Shown: in pieces, positions 52,879 to 63,850 of the stretch | Layout: each line of letters opens with the position of its first letter | Numbering within the stretch: the first letter of the stretch is position 1 | Assembly: GCA_000635015.1 (NCBI GenBank) | Contig: JFMR01000047.1 | Span: 1 to 64,000 of the forward strand | DNA length: 64,000 nt | Direction of reading: 5' to 3' | DNA from: Prochlorococcus sp. scB243_498I20 | Lineage (GTDB): Bacteria > Cyanobacteriota > Cyanobacteriia > PCC-6307 > Cyanobiaceae | Notes under the pieces: generated by a model | Database searches by the model: none | The model's input: the letters and a program-made list of their open reading frames with translations, nothing else | Told to the model about the DNA's origin: nothing | Program-made: the position numbers and the translations under genes

Positions 52879-53781
52879 ATGACTGAAGTTATAAATAATA
52901 TTTCTGATTTTGAAAAATATCTTAAAAACACAAAAAAAGTTGTAGAAGAAGCACTTGATTTTTCATTGGGCCCTGAGAATCCAGCAACATTGAGAGAATC
53001 AATGAGATATTCCCTTTTAGCTGGAGGGAAAAGAATACGTCCAATTTTATGTTTAGCATCTTGCTCACTGGCTGGAGGAGATCCCTCTCTTGCTGTTCCT
53101 ACTGCAGTAGCGATAGAAATGATCCATACAATGTCCTTGATTCATGATGATCTGCCCGCGATGGATAATGATGACTTGAGGAGAGGTAGGCCCACAAATC
53201 ATAAAGTATATGGAGATGCAATAGCTATTCTTGCAGGCGATGCTTTATTAACCAGGGCCTTTGAAATGGTCTCTTTAAGAAGCCCTGGAGTTGATCCAAA
53301 TAGATTATTAAATGTAGTTGGCGAATTATCCCTAGTTGCTGGTGCACCAGGCCTAGTCGGGGGACAAGTAGTTGATTTAGAATGCGAAGGTAAAGAAGTA
53401 GACCTTGAAACTCTCGAATATATTCATCTTCATAAGACTGGGGCTTTATTAAAGGCTTGTGTAAGAACAGGCGCCATGATCGCAGGCGCTAACGAAAAAC
53501 TATTAAAAGCTCTAACAATATATGCAGAGGGAATTGGTTTAGCCTTCCAAATAATAGATGATATTCTTGATTTAACTTCCAGCAGTGAAAAGCTTGGTAA
53601 AACTGCCGGCAAAGATCTTTTAGCTGACAAAACTACTTACCCTAAATTACTTGGGATGGAGGAGTCAAAGAAAAGAGCATTTGATTTAGTTGAAAAAGCA
53701 AAAAAAGCAATTGAACCTTGGGGTACAGATGCTAAATATCTAGTATCTTTAGCCGACTTTATTACAAATAGAGACAGATAA
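52879..53781 (+). CDS. crtE: geranylgeranyl diphosphate synthase
   Basis: A 300-residue trans-prenyltransferase. The first Asp-rich motif is '[17 protein letters not shown]' and the second '[13 protein letters not shown]'. It makes C20 (or C15) prenyl diphosphate for carotenoids, chlorophyll phytyl tails and quinones. The sequence alone does not fix chain length between CrtE and IspA; CrtE is favoured for a photosynthetic organism with one such gene here. Confidence 0.93.
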   Translation: MTEVINNISDFEKYLKNTKKVVEEALDFSLGPENPATLRESMRYSLLAGGKRIRPILCLASCSLAGGDPSLAVPTAVAIEMIHTMSLIHDDLPAMDNDDLRRGRPTNHKVYGDAIAILAGDALLTRAFEMVSLRSPGVDPNRLLNVVGELSLVAGAPGLVGGQVVDLECEGKEVDLETLEYIHLHKTGALLKACVRTGAMIAGANEKLLKALTIYAEGIGLAFQIIDDILDLTSSSEKLGKTAGKDLLADKTTYPKLLGMEESKKRAFDLVEKAKKAIEPWGTDAKYLVSLADFITNRDR

Positions 53782-53792
53782 AAGTTTAATTT

Positions 53793-54272
53793 ATGTCTGA
53801 GTTTTTTGCCTTTTTTAACAATTCAGTTCTTTTCTGGAGCTTATTATCCTGTTTAATTGCTCAATTTTTTAAAATCATATTTAATTTTTTATCAAATGGA
53901 GAAATAAGATTTGGAATTATGTTCGAGACTGGTGGTATGCCTTCAAGTCATTCTGCCTTAATAACTGGTGCTACATCTGGTATAGGTTATGAATTGGGAT
54001 TTGATAGCTCGATATTCGCACTTTCAGTTGCTGTAGCATTAATAGTTATGTATGACGCAAGTGGTGTGCGGAAATCAGCTGGAATTCAAGCTGCAGAAAT
54101 CAATAAACTAACAAAAAAACTAAACCCACAATCTGAATTATATTTAAAAGAAACCCTTGGCCATACTAAAATTGAGGTCATTGTTGGAAGTTTTTTGGGT
54201 CCATTAATAACTTTGCTTGGAATGTTTTTTTTAGGTTCTCCTATCGAAATATTTGATTTAATAATAAACTAA
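53793..54272 (+). CDS. divergent PAP2 family membrane phosphatase-like protein
   Basis: A 159-residue protein with four or five spans. 'GGMPSSHSALITGATSGIGYELG' (residues 49-71) gives the central PAP2-type Pro-Ser-Ser-His pattern, and 'SLGHTKIEV' near the C-terminus carries a second His. This is the divergent PAP2 (DUF212, acid phosphatase/haloperoxidase-related) group. It may act on prenyl or lipid phosphates, as suggested by lying 11 bp after crtE, but this is inference. Confidence 0.85.
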   Translation: MSEFFAFFNNSVLFWSLLSCLIAQFFKIIFNFLSNGEIRFGIMFETGGMPSSHSALITGATSGIGYELGFDSSIFALSVAVALIVMYDASGVRKSAGIQAAEINKLTKKLNPQSELYLKETLGHTKIEVIVGSFLGPLITLLGMFFLGSPIEIFDLIIN

Positions 54273-55660
54273 GAAAATTTTGAAAAACTAATTTGTGTAG
54301 CATCTATAAAGTTTTTTGCGACCTCTGGAGAACTCGGCAAATGTAAGTGAATCCAACTTGCATGTAATTTTTTATCAAAAAACCCTTCATTTTTGTATTC
54401 AGATTCCCAAGATTTAATTTTCCATGGAGAAGAGAGTTTCATTTGATTCTCAGCTTTTCTTAAATCATGTTCAGATAAATTATTTTCAATTTCCCAATAA
54501 TGAAATTCATGTCCTCTAATTAATTGGTTTTGTTTAATGATCGGAGTATCTTTTAAACCCTTAATGTATCTATAACCTACAGAAAGTTTACTTTTTTTTG
54601 ATTTAAAAGGCAATATACCACTCATTTTGTGATTATTGCCATTTTCATCTTTTATAAAGTCTCCTAAAATCATCATCCCTCCGCACTCTGCATATATAAA
54701 TCCATTTTTACGGAATTTCCTTAACGAATTTAAGCTTTTTAAAGAGTTACTTATATGATTAGCATATTTTTCTGGGAACCCTCCAGGAATAATTAAAGAA
54801 GAAGCCTCAAAAGGTATCTCTTCATCATCATAAATACTCCATGAAATCAATGGTATGCCTATATCTCTCAAAAACTCCTTAGTTTCAGGGTATTGAAAAT
54901 GAAAGATTTTATCTTCTGCAATTGCGATAGGTTTACTTTTATCTATTTTAAAATCTTTAAAACTGACAGAATTAAATATTTTCCTTTCAGGAGATTTCAG
55001 AAATTTAATAATAGACAATAAATCAAGATTTCTTTCGGCGAAATTTGCAAAATATTCAACATCAATTTCTTTACCATCATCCAAAGGAGATATCAAACCT
55101 AAATTAGCTTTGTTTAAAGTTATTTTTGAATCAGATGGTAAAAAACCAAGAATTTCGATATCTTCATTTTTAAAAACTTCTTTGATTAATTTTTTATGTC
55201 TATCCGAATTAACGTTATTAAATATAATTCCAGATATTGACAACTCACTATCAAAATCTCTAAAACCTCGAACAGTGGCCAAAAGAGAAGATACTTGACC
55301 TCTAGCATTAACAATAAAAATTACTGGAACATTGAGAAGTTTAGAGATATTTGCCGTGCTGGAATATGTTGTTGACCCTAATCCATCAAAAAGACCCATT
55401 GCTCCCTCAATTAATGAGAATTCATATTTCAAAGAATGTTTAAAAAAACTTTCTTGAACCCATTCTTCACCACTTAAAAAAATATCTAAATTCCTACAAA
55501 TAGGTTGGCCAATTGAACTAAGTTGTTGTTGATCAAGATAATCTGGACCAACCTTGAAAGTTTGTATCTTTATACCTCTTGAGAACGCCCAACAAGATAT
55601 CAATAGCGATAATGTAGTTTTCCCACTATCAGTTGAAGGAGAAGATATTACACAAGGCAT
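54269..55660 (-). CDS. cbiA: cobyrinate a,c-diamide synthase (CobB/CbiA)
   Basis: A 463-residue cobalamin-pathway enzyme that amidates cobyrinate at two positions using glutamine and ATP. The N-terminal 'SSPSTDSGKTTLSLLISCW' is a P-loop; 'FKVGPDYLD' and the C-terminal amidotransferase part 'SLIIPGGFPEKYA...GGMMILG' with a class I triad (Cys and His) complete the family. It overlaps the PAP2-like stop by 4 bp. This organism would therefore build at least part of a corrinoid. Confidence 0.92.
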   Translation of the reverse strand: MPCVISSPSTDSGKTTLSLLISCWAFSRGIKIQTFKVGPDYLDQQQLSSIGQPICRNLDIFLSGEEWVQESFFKHSLKYEFSLIEGAMGLFDGLGSTTYSSTANISKLLNVPVIFIVNARGQVSSLLATVRGFRDFDSELSISGIIFNNVNSDRHKKLIKEVFKNEDIEILGFLPSDSKITLNKANLGLISPLDDGKEIDVEYFANFAERNLDLLSIIKFLKSPERKIFNSVSFKDFKIDKSKPIAIAEDKIFHFQYPETKEFLRDIGIPLISWSIYDDEEIPFEASSLIIPGGFPEKYANHISNSLKSLNSLRKFRKNGFIYAECGGMMILGDFIKDENGNNHKMSGILPFKSKKSKLSVGYRYIKGLKDTPIIKQNQLIRGHEFHYWEIENNLSEHDLRKAENQMKLSSPWKIKSWESEYKNEGFFDKKLHASWIHLHLPSSPEVAKNFIDATQISFSKFS

Positions 55661-55670
55661 TTATTATTTA

Positions 55671-56972
55671 TTAATTATTAAAACCATTAAATATTTGAAG
55701 AGCTATTTTAATAGAATTTTCAAAAAGAGGACTTGTATTACCTCTACTACTTCCCAATAATTTACTAACATCATATTCTGATGTAGAAAAAGAATTTGGA
55801 ACAACTTGTTCTATTAATTCCATATTAGCCATTCCCCCTGCTTCAAGTCTCATACATTCCACTGATTCACATCCAAGTATTACACAAGTATTATTTTTTT
55901 GAACCTCACTAATTTTTGAAATTAACCTCAATCCAATAACTTGTCCTGAATGAATAATTGGATTTCCCAAAGATAAGGGATTAATTGATGCAGAGATTAT
56001 TTCGCCATTAATTCTTTGAAATTCTATTTTTGTTGATTCTTTATCCCTTTCAACTCCTAGAAAAGACCAACCAAGTTTATCGCTAATCCATGAAATCAAA
56101 AACAAAGCTTGAATCATATGATCTCCAGCGATATCAATATCAATATCAGTAATATGATCTAAAATTGGTCTCCTCGAAGGCGGATCAAAAATCATTGCCA
56201 ATGATTCCCTCCAATTTTTCAATCTAACCCAATTCAAATCATTAATAGCTTTATTTGATTTATTTAATTGATCTAAAACTTTTAAACATCTTTCAGGCGT
56301 TCCAAGAGCAGTATCAATTATTAACCTTAGACCATGATTAATAAAATATTCGAAGATTTCAGGCGACTCATCCAAGCTTCCATTCCACCACAACCATGAA
56401 GGTAATTCATCAATAAATAATTCATCAATTATTTTTAATCCTTTATTAAATATTGAGGCCGAGTCCCCCCTAATAACAACTAAATCCCCACAAATAGGTT
56501 GCATAGCTGTAGTATCACTTAATGGACAGTAAGCGGATACAAAAGTTTTGATATCTGAATTTTTATTTAATGTTGGCGCTAGAGTTATTAATCTTCTTGG
56601 ATTCAATGTACCTATCGTTGATGCAAAAAATTGTCCTCTAAAATCTTCAAAGTCTTTATTTGATAAATTTCCCTTCAACAAATTCAATAATTCTTCACTA
56701 TTAAGTGAAGTAGTGATAGGAAGTCCTTGATCTAATATAAATTTTTTAGCAACTTCAATTATTTCTGGACTTAAATTTCCAGTAATTGGCCCGCTTACTA
56801 ATCCTTTTTGAACCAAACATTGTTCTAGCCAAGCAGGCTGCCAGACCATTAATGTGAAAGTATTAGCTCCACTATTATCTTTATCTTCTGAAATCCATAA
56901 TTTATTAAGGTAATTAGAAATTTCCTGATAAGGCAGCTCTAAAGGAGTTTGTAGTGTAAGTTGAGGTTTCAT
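55671..56972 (-). CDS. opcA: OpcA, glucose-6-phosphate dehydrogenase assembly protein
   Basis: A 433-residue protein matching OpcA, which allosterically activates cyanobacterial G6PDH and links its activity to redox state. The downstream place of opcA next to zwf is the conserved order; here the two genes are 2 bp apart. The protein has no enzyme motif and is soluble. Confidence 0.92.
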   Translation of the reverse strand: MKPQLTLQTPLELPYQEISNYLNKLWISEDKDNSGANTFTLMVWQPAWLEQCLVQKGLVSGPITGNLSPEIIEVAKKFILDQGLPITTSLNSEELLNLLKGNLSNKDFEDFRGQFFASTIGTLNPRRLITLAPTLNKNSDIKTFVSAYCPLSDTTAMQPICGDLVVIRGDSASIFNKGLKIIDELFIDELPSWLWWNGSLDESPEIFEYFINHGLRLIIDTALGTPERCLKVLDQLNKSNKAINDLNWVRLKNWRESLAMIFDPPSRRPILDHITDIDIDIAGDHMIQALFLISWISDKLGWSFLGVERDKESTKIEFQRINGEIISASINPLSLGNPIIHSGQVIGLRLISKISEVQKNNTCVILGCESVECMRLEAGGMANMELIEQVVPNSFSTSEYDVSKLLGSSRGNTSPLFENSIKIALQIFNGFNN

Positions 56973-56974
56973 TT

Positions 56975-58498
56975 TTAGGGTCTACGCCAGAAAATATTGT
57001 CTTTTGAAATTAATTGATCTGATTCAGGAGGTCCCCATGTCATAGATTCATAATTATAAATAGGTAACTTCCAAGGAGAATTATCCATCAATTCTATTAA
57101 AGGCGTATAAAGTTTCCAGGCTGCCTCTACCTCATCACTTCTAGTAAATAATGTTGGATCAGAAAGCATTGCATCAGCTAATAATCTTACATAGCCTTCA
57201 TCTGAAGGTTCTCCAAATGATTCATCATAAGAAAATTCCATCTCAACAGGTCTTGATTTCATTCCAGAACCAGGAGATTTTACCTCAAATTTGAAAGTAG
57301 CACCTTCATTTGGCTGAATTCTAAGGATAAGTTGATTTGGGGCAGGATTTATTATTGTTGATTCAAATAAATGAACAGGAACGTCTTTAAAAGTCAAGAC
57401 TATTTCTCCAAGTCTTTTAGGTAGTCTTTTACCTGTTCTCAAATAAAAAGGAACCCCTTGCCAACGCCAGTTATCAACGAAAACTTTTGTCGCAATATAA
57501 GTTTCTGTTGTGCTATTACTATTAACACCATCTTCTTGCCTATATCCTTTGAGTCGATTTGAAATAATCCCTCCCTCCCCATATTGACCTCTTATACAAC
57601 AATTCCATGGTTCATTTTCGTCAGCAAGTTTTGAAGCTTGAAGAACCTTAGCTTTTTCATTTCTTATTGCTTCTGGTTCAAATTTTCCAGGAGGTTCCAT
57701 TGCAGTAACTGCAAGCATTTGAGTCATATGATTTTGAAGCATATCCCGTAAAGCACCAGAGCTTTCGTAATAACCTGCTCTATCTTCAACACCAACTGTT
57801 TCAGATGAAGTAATTTGAACACTTGATATATAATTCCTATTCCAGATTGGTTCAAAAATAGTGTTAGCAAACCTCAAAACAAGAATATTCTGAACTGTCT
57901 CTTTACCTAAATAATGATCAATCCTATAAATCTGACTTTCTTCAGCGCAACTTTGAACAATCTTATTCAATTTTTTTGCACTTGAATAATCTCTTCCAAA
58001 AGGTTTTTCAATTACTAAACGACTTTTCTTAGGGTCATCTAAGAGGCCAGCCCCTTTTAGAGCTTTACATCCACTTGCATAGAAATTCGGAGATACTGAT
58101 AAATAAAATGTTCTATTCCCATGAGTAGCTTGTGTTTTATCAATTTCAGTTAATCTTCTAGAAAGCCTTACGACATGCTCACTTTGTTGCAGGTCAACTG
58201 GTTCATAGAAAAGATAATTAGAAAATTGTTCCCACTCCCTTTCTTTACCAGATATTTGATTTGATAACTTTACTTTCATCTTTTCTCTAAACTCATTATC
58301 AGTCCAAGGTCTTCTCGCACAACCAACTATTCCAAATTCACTAGGAATTCTTCTTTGCAAATAGAGTTCAAATAAGGCTGGTATTAATTTTCTATGAGTA
58401 AGGTCTCCACTCGCGCCAAAAATTACTAAACATTGTGGAGATATGACTCTTTCCTGTCGTAAACCTAATCTTAGAGGATTACTTAAAGTTGAAGGCAT
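56975..58498 (-). CDS. zwf: glucose-6-phosphate 1-dehydrogenase
   Basis: A 507-residue enzyme that oxidises glucose 6-phosphate with NADP, opening the oxidative pentose phosphate pathway used at night. 'LVIFGASGDLTHRKLIPALFEL' is the nucleotide site, and 'RIDHYLGKETVQNILVLRFAN' contains the catalytic His. Start ATG at 58496-58498. Followed by opcA, with which it is probably co-transcribed. Confidence 0.97.
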   Translation of the reverse strand: MPSTLSNPLRLGLRQERVISPQCLVIFGASGDLTHRKLIPALFELYLQRRIPSEFGIVGCARRPWTDNEFREKMKVKLSNQISGKEREWEQFSNYLFYEPVDLQQSEHVVRLSRRLTEIDKTQATHGNRTFYLSVSPNFYASGCKALKGAGLLDDPKKSRLVIEKPFGRDYSSAKKLNKIVQSCAEESQIYRIDHYLGKETVQNILVLRFANTIFEPIWNRNYISSVQITSSETVGVEDRAGYYESSGALRDMLQNHMTQMLAVTAMEPPGKFEPEAIRNEKAKVLQASKLADENEPWNCCIRGQYGEGGIISNRLKGYRQEDGVNSNSTTETYIATKVFVDNWRWQGVPFYLRTGKRLPKRLGEIVLTFKDVPVHLFESTIINPAPNQLILRIQPNEGATFKFEVKSPGSGMKSRPVEMEFSYDESFGEPSDEGYVRLLADAMLSDPTLFTRSDEVEAAWKLYTPLIELMDNSPWKLPIYNYESMTWGPPESDQLISKDNIFWRRP

Positions 58499-58608
58499 AT
58501 TTTTATTATTCTTTATTTAAAATCCTCTTTTTTTCAAATATTAGCTACATATTGTGTCTAAACCAAAAAGTATTTAGTATGTGAAACTTAAATCTAAATA
58601 TCAAAAAT

Positions 58609-59724
<1,116 letters not shown>

Positions 59725-59902
59725 TTAGATTTCTTTTATAAGAGAATATCAATTTGTAGTTTAATTTGTAGTGATTTTACAAAAATGGTTACGTTTTGAG
59801 ATCGGGATAAATAAAAGAAATTATTTTAATTTTTCAGTATTTGTTGTTTTTATCAGTATAGTTACACAGAAATAATTTTTTATCTAATTAAAAAATTCAT
59901 TT

Positions 59903-60445
59903 ATGAATAATCCTCAAGAATCAGAAGATCATTCTAGGAACAATGATTACAGGACAATTGAGCAGACGATGGAGAAGTTTTCCAGTGGAACAAGACGACT
60001 GGCAGCTCAACTTACAACTTCTGCAAGTTTTGATTCTTTGTGGAGTGTTTTAACAGATTATGATCGGCTAAATCTCTACATACCAAATCTTTTATCGAGC
60101 AAAAAAATATTTCAGAAGGGGAATAATGTCCATCTTAAACAAGTTGGGGCTCAGGATTTCCTTGGCATGAAGTTTTCAGCTGAAGTAACCATCGATTTAT
60201 TCGAAGATAAGGCGCTTGGCCTTTTAAAATTTAATTTAATTAAGGGAGATTTCAGGAAATTTGAAGGCAGTTGGAAAATACAAAATATTAAAAATACTTC
60301 AACTAACTCATTAATTTATGATCTTACTGTTCAAGGTTGTAAATGGATGCCAATAGGGATGATAGAGAAAAGACTAAAAAAGGATCTTTCAGAAAATTTA
60401 ATTGCCGTAGATAGGCATGCAAAATTATCCAAAAGATCTTTGTAA
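59903..60445 (+). CDS. START/SRPBCC-like protein (polyketide cyclase fold)
   Basis: A 180-residue protein. The 'SASFDSLWSVLTDYDRLNLYIPNLLSSK' block (residues 44-71) is the standard opening of the Bet v1/START-like (polyketide cyclase/dehydrase) fold, with a ligand cavity. It probably binds a lipid or quinone, but the ligand is unknown. It lies next to tRNA-Glu and is divergent from petH. Confidence 0.8.
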   Translation: MNNPQESEDHSRNNDYRTIEQTMEKFSSGTRRLAAQLTTSASFDSLWSVLTDYDRLNLYIPNLLSSKKIFQKGNNVHLKQVGAQDFLGMKFSAEVTIDLFEDKALGLLKFNLIKGDFRKFEGSWKIQNIKNTSTNSLIYDLTVQGCKWMPIGMIEKRLKKDLSENLIAVDRHAKLSKRSL

Positions 60446-60456
60446 ATTTAAATAAA

Positions 60457-60529
60457 TAGCCCCAAGGGGATTCGAACCCCTGTCGCCTCCGTGAAAGGGA
60501 GGTGTCCTAGGCCTCTAGACGATGGGGCC
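60457..60529 (-). tRNA. trnE: tRNA-Glu (anticodon TTC)
   Basis: Minus-strand gene of 73 nt. Acceptor GGCCCCA pairs with TGGGGCT (first pair G-U wobble), the D-arm reads 'TCGTCTAGAGGCCTAGGAC', the anticodon loop is CTTTCAC with anticodon TTC (60495-60493), and the T-arm has AGGGG-TTCGAAT-CCCCT. CCA is not encoded. In cyanobacteria this tRNA also feeds haem and chlorophyll synthesis through glutamyl-tRNA reductase. Confidence 0.97.
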
Positions 60530-60540
60530 AGGTAATTAGC

Positions 60541-60546
60541 ATAATA
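60541..60546 (-). promoter_or_regulatory. -10 box of tRNA-Glu
   Basis: TATTAT on the minus strand, about 11 bases upstream of the tRNA 5' end and within the gap after the sasA stop codon (60571). It differs from TATAAT at one position. No clear -35 element is seen. Confidence 0.4.
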
Positions 60547-60570
60547 GCTTATTAAAAACTAAGAGTAAGG

Positions 60571-61689
60571 CTAGCCTTTCGTCAAGTATTGTTGCTCTTT
60601 GTTTTGTCCTTGCCATACAGGAACTGTGAAATGAAAGCAGGAACCTTCACCAACTTCAGATACGACCCATATTCTTCCTCCATGGACTTGTACTATTCTC
60701 CTACATACTGATAACCCTATTCCAAATCCTGAAGTCCCTTCAGAAGTCTGTGGAAGTCTAACTCTATCTAGAAAAATTCTTTTTTGTTCGCTCAAAGGAA
60801 TACCTGCACCTTTGTCACAAATTGTTATTTCTACCCATTGATTTGTCTTATGAATCATAGTGATTTTTATAGATCCAGAGTCTTTAGAAAATTTAATAGC
60901 ATTTTCAATTAAGTTTAAAAATACTTGCCTCATTCTTCTTTGATCTGCAAATACATTTGGCAGATCAGATGGAATATCAGTATCAATTTCTATATTTCTT
61001 AATCTCCAGAATTTTTCTAATTCAAGTATTACTTCAGCACTAATATTACCTAAATCAATTTTCTGAGGATTAAATAACGCTTCCCATTTAGTTGTTCCGA
61101 CCTCCAAAAGGTCCTGAGATAAGAGTTCGATCTCTTCAAGACGTCTTTTAATTACCTCTTGCAATTTTGAAATATCTATTTGTCCGAGTTTTTGACTTTG
61201 AACAGCCAAAGTAGCTGCCGTTAATGGGGTTCTTAATTCATGCGCCACCATTCTTAATAATCTTTCCTGAGACTCTATTCTTTTTGTTAATGTCTCATTT
61301 TCTTGTCTTAAAACGAGAAGTTCGTCCTCCAATAGGAATTCTTTTTGAGTCCTTATTGAATCAATTTTAGATGGTTGCAAATTAATCCCAAGATTTTTTG
61401 TTACGCCTTCCTGCGTCCACCTCGGCAACCATTTTTGCAACTGAGAAAAAATATTACTTCCAGCAAATATTTGTTTTGGCGCTGGGGAAACTTTTATAAG
61501 AGCAGGAATTGCGACTAATCTATGCAATTCAAGTAATTCAGGCTGCTCTGTGGGCTCAGAAATCTGAAGAGATATCTCAAATTCACAATCATCTGATTCT
61601 AAATAAGCTATTAGGGACTTAATGTCATTACTAGAAAGTTGATTTCTAGCTGCCACAAGTATTAATTTTAGCTCTTTTTTATCATTCAA
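60571..61689 (-). CDS. sasA: SasA, clock output histidine kinase
   Basis: A 372-residue sensor histidine kinase. The N-terminal 100 residues are a KaiB-like thioredoxin fold domain that binds KaiC ([17 protein letters not shown] to WLPRW), and the kinase has H150 in [12 protein letters not shown], an N-box ([12 protein letters not shown]), the G1 (DKGAGIP) and G2 (GFGIGLSV) motifs. SasA passes clock phase to RpaA. In Prochlorococcus the clock lacks kaiA, so this output arm runs on a KaiBC timer. Confidence 0.94.
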   Translation of the reverse strand: MNDKKELKLILVAARNQLSSNDIKSLIAYLESDDCEFEISLQISEPTEQPELLELHRLVAIPALIKVSPAPKQIFAGSNIFSQLQKWLPRWTQEGVTKNLGINLQPSKIDSIRTQKEFLLEDELLVLRQENETLTKRIESQERLLRMVAHELRTPLTAATLAVQSQKLGQIDISKLQEVIKRRLEEIELLSQDLLEVGTTKWEALFNPQKIDLGNISAEVILELEKFWRLRNIEIDTDIPSDLPNVFADQRRMRQVFLNLIENAIKFSKDSGSIKITMIHKTNQWVEITICDKGAGIPLSEQKRIFLDRVRLPQTSEGTSGFGIGLSVCRRIVQVHGGRIWVVSEVGEGSCFHFTVPVWQGQNKEQQYLTKG

Positions 61690-61795
61690 ATGATTCCCTC
61701 TGAAGTGTTGAAAAGCTGTTAATCCTTATAAACACCTTAAGATATATTTTTTTATTTTACAGATAAGCTATGAAATAAATAGAACTTATTTATAT

Positions 61796-62335
61796 ATGGT
61801 TGCCATTAATCCAAAGAAGAATTTACATTTTGGTGAAAACCCTCCTGAAATTAATTTGAATAGTAATTTAAAAAGGTGGTTTTCGAGGAACATTGGATCG
61901 TGGAAATCTTATAGAACGTATTTTCTTGATGAAGCACAAAAAACTTATAATTTAAGTATGAATATAAATATTCAAGTTCTCGAGAGCAAGTCCGAATGGG
62001 AGTCGCATTATAAATTCACTTGGTACCCAGAAAAAAAGTATAATTTCTTTGATGAAAATCCCCAATATAAAGAACGCGGAGAAATGCTTGCATTTTTAAA
62101 GGGCCATCAACTCAAGAGAGAAAATTTTTATTTAAGTAATGATCAAGGTATTTCAAATATTAAACAGGTCGACGAACACGAAATGATTTTTGAATCTTGT
62201 TACGAAGATTGGTATATTCTTGAACATACAAGACTTGTAGATTCTGATAATTTTAGATTTAGGGTTATATATTCATGGAACAAAAATAAATTGAAAATAG
62301 TAGAAAATCATCACGAAATTAAAATTATTAAATAA
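61796..62335 (+). CDS. CpeS/CpcS-like protein (possible)
   Basis: A 179-residue protein that looks like the CpeS/CpcS bilin-lyase group: a 'WFSRNIGSWKSYRTYF' start, alternating strands, and 'SCYEDWYILEHTRLVDSDNFRFRVIYSW' near residue 138-166, which aligns with the lyase core 'YSEERLWFASPNLRLRTS'. If so, it would attach phycobilins to proteins or bind other small ligands in a lipocalin-type barrel. The match is weak; unknown lipocalin-fold protein is the fallback. ATG at 61796. Confidence 0.5.
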   Translation: MVAINPKKNLHFGENPPEINLNSNLKRWFSRNIGSWKSYRTYFLDEAQKTYNLSMNINIQVLESKSEWESHYKFTWYPEKKYNFFDENPQYKERGEMLAFLKGHQLKRENFYLSNDQGISNIKQVDEHEMIFESCYEDWYILEHTRLVDSDNFRFRVIYSWNKNKLKIVENHHEIKIIK

Positions 62336-62384
62336 ATTCTGTTGGCCATTAAGTTTGAAAAAAAAAAAATGTTATCTTAAATAT

Positions 62385-62840
62385 ATGAATTTAAAAAAAT
62401 CAAATATGGGTTTAAAAAAATTTAAAATTTTTGCAATCCCCCTAATTTTTTTATCTCTCTTTTTAGATATAAATAATGAATTTAATAATTTAAATGCAAA
62501 TGTTAAAAATTCGCCTGCTAATAAAAATGATTTAGATTTATATCATGGGATGGGTGTTTCATTTTTATGTAATGCGACAAGAAAAGGATTTGATTTAGAT
62601 TTTCCAAAAACATTAAACGTTGCCTCAGCAACTTTCGCATCAGTAATTGAACAAAAACATGGAGGAAAAATAATAGAAAGAAAGAAAGAACAAACAGTTA
62701 ATATTAAACAATTACAATTTATTGCATCTCTACAATTAATTGAATCAGCTCTTAAGGTGTGCCCAGATAATGTTCCGGAAAAAGTCGAAAAACAATATAA
62801 AATTGAAACTGAGAGACTTAAGAAATTACAAGGATTGTAA
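62385..62840 (+). CDS. secreted two-cysteine protein
   Basis: Read from the ATG at 62385 (151 residues); a TTG at 62355 and an ATG at 62406 are also in frame. The N-terminus has a Lys-rich start and a hydrophobic segment (about residues 13-28), so it is exported or membrane-anchored. Two cysteines (C62 and C126) fall in the mature part, and the stretch LCNATRKGFDLDF around C62 resembles that around C55 of the protein at 333-755. The C-terminus is a Lys/Glu helix. Function unknown. Confidence 0.65.
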   Translation: MNLKKSNMGLKKFKIFAIPLIFLSLFLDINNEFNNLNANVKNSPANKNDLDLYHGMGVSFLCNATRKGFDLDFPKTLNVASATFASVIEQKHGGKIIERKKEQTVNIKQLQFIASLQLIESALKVCPDNVPEKVEKQYKIETERLKKLQGL

Positions 62841-62854
62841 AAAAATTTTTTCTT

Positions 62855-63850
62855 TTATCTAAACATAGAACTAACGGAACTTTCTTCATGAATTCTCCAA
62901 ATAGCTTCCCCAAGCATATTTGCTACAGATAGTACTTTTAACTGCGCAAAATTATCCTTATTTAAAACGGGTATGCTATTTGTCACAATAACTTGTTCGA
63001 AGAGATTCTTAGTACTTAATCTTTCATGAGAAGGTGGAGAAAATACAGCATGTGAGGCACATGCGAATATTCTGTTAGCTCCTTCTTGTTTTAATAAATT
63101 AGCTCCGGAACAAATTGTGCCTCCAGTGTCAATCATGTCGTCTATGAGAATAGCTGTTTTGCCTTTAACTTCACCAATAACTGTTAGACTTTCGGCGATA
63201 TTATGAGCCGATCTCCTCTTATCGATAATAGCCAAGGGAGCATCTTTCATTAATTTTGCGAATGCTCTTGCTCTCGCAACTCCACCTACATCAGGAGAGA
63301 CGACAACTATTTCTTCTAAATCTAACGATTCCAGATAATCAATTAATACAGGTGAACCGTAAATATGATCGCATGGTATATCAAAATAACCTTGTATTTG
63401 AGCTGAATGTAAGTCCATAGCAAGAACTCTATCAACTCCTGATTTTTCAAGCAAATTAGCAGTTAATTTTGCAGTTATAGACTCTCTTCCTGAGGTCTTT
63501 CTATCTGCCCTAGCATATCCAAAATAGGGAATTACAGCCGTTATTTGTCTTGCAGACGCTCTCTTGCATGCGTCAACCATTATCATGAGCTCCATTAAAC
63601 TATCGTTTACAGGAGCACATGTAGGTTGTATTAGGAATACATCACAGCCTCTAATAGATTGCTGAATCTGGACATAAATTTCTCCATCAGCAAATCTTTT
63701 GGATACCAAAGGTACATTTTCAATCCCTAAGTATGATGCAATTTCTTCAGCTAATTTAGGATTTGTTGTCCCACTTACTAACCTTAATCTACTATTAGTT
63801 AGATTAAAGTTTGACTCTTTATTCTGCATTGCCGTGATGAAACTTGTCAC
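62855..63850 (-). CDS. prs: ribose-phosphate pyrophosphokinase
   Basis: A 331-residue PRPP synthase. 'RLVSGTTNPKLAEEIASYLG' opens the fold, 'DLHSAQIQGYFDIPCDHIYGSPVL' is the catalytic part, 'VVSPDVGGVARARAFAK' the ATP part, and 'ILIDDMIDTGGTICSGA' the PRPP loop. It makes PRPP for purine, pyrimidine and histidine synthesis. The GTG at 63848-63850 gives the longest form; the ATG at 63827-63829, seven codons in, is also possible. Confidence 0.96.
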   Translation of the reverse strand: MTSFITAMQNKESNFNLTNSRLRLVSGTTNPKLAEEIASYLGIENVPLVSKRFADGEIYVQIQQSIRGCDVFLIQPTCAPVNDSLMELMIMVDACKRASARQITAVIPYFGYARADRKTSGRESITAKLTANLLEKSGVDRVLAMDLHSAQIQGYFDIPCDHIYGSPVLIDYLESLDLEEIVVVSPDVGGVARARAFAKLMKDAPLAIIDKRRSAHNIAESLTVIGEVKGKTAILIDDMIDTGGTICSGANLLKQEGANRIFACASHAVFSPPSHERLSTKNLFEQVIVTNSIPVLNKDNFAQLKVLSVANMLGEAIWRIHEESSVSSMFR

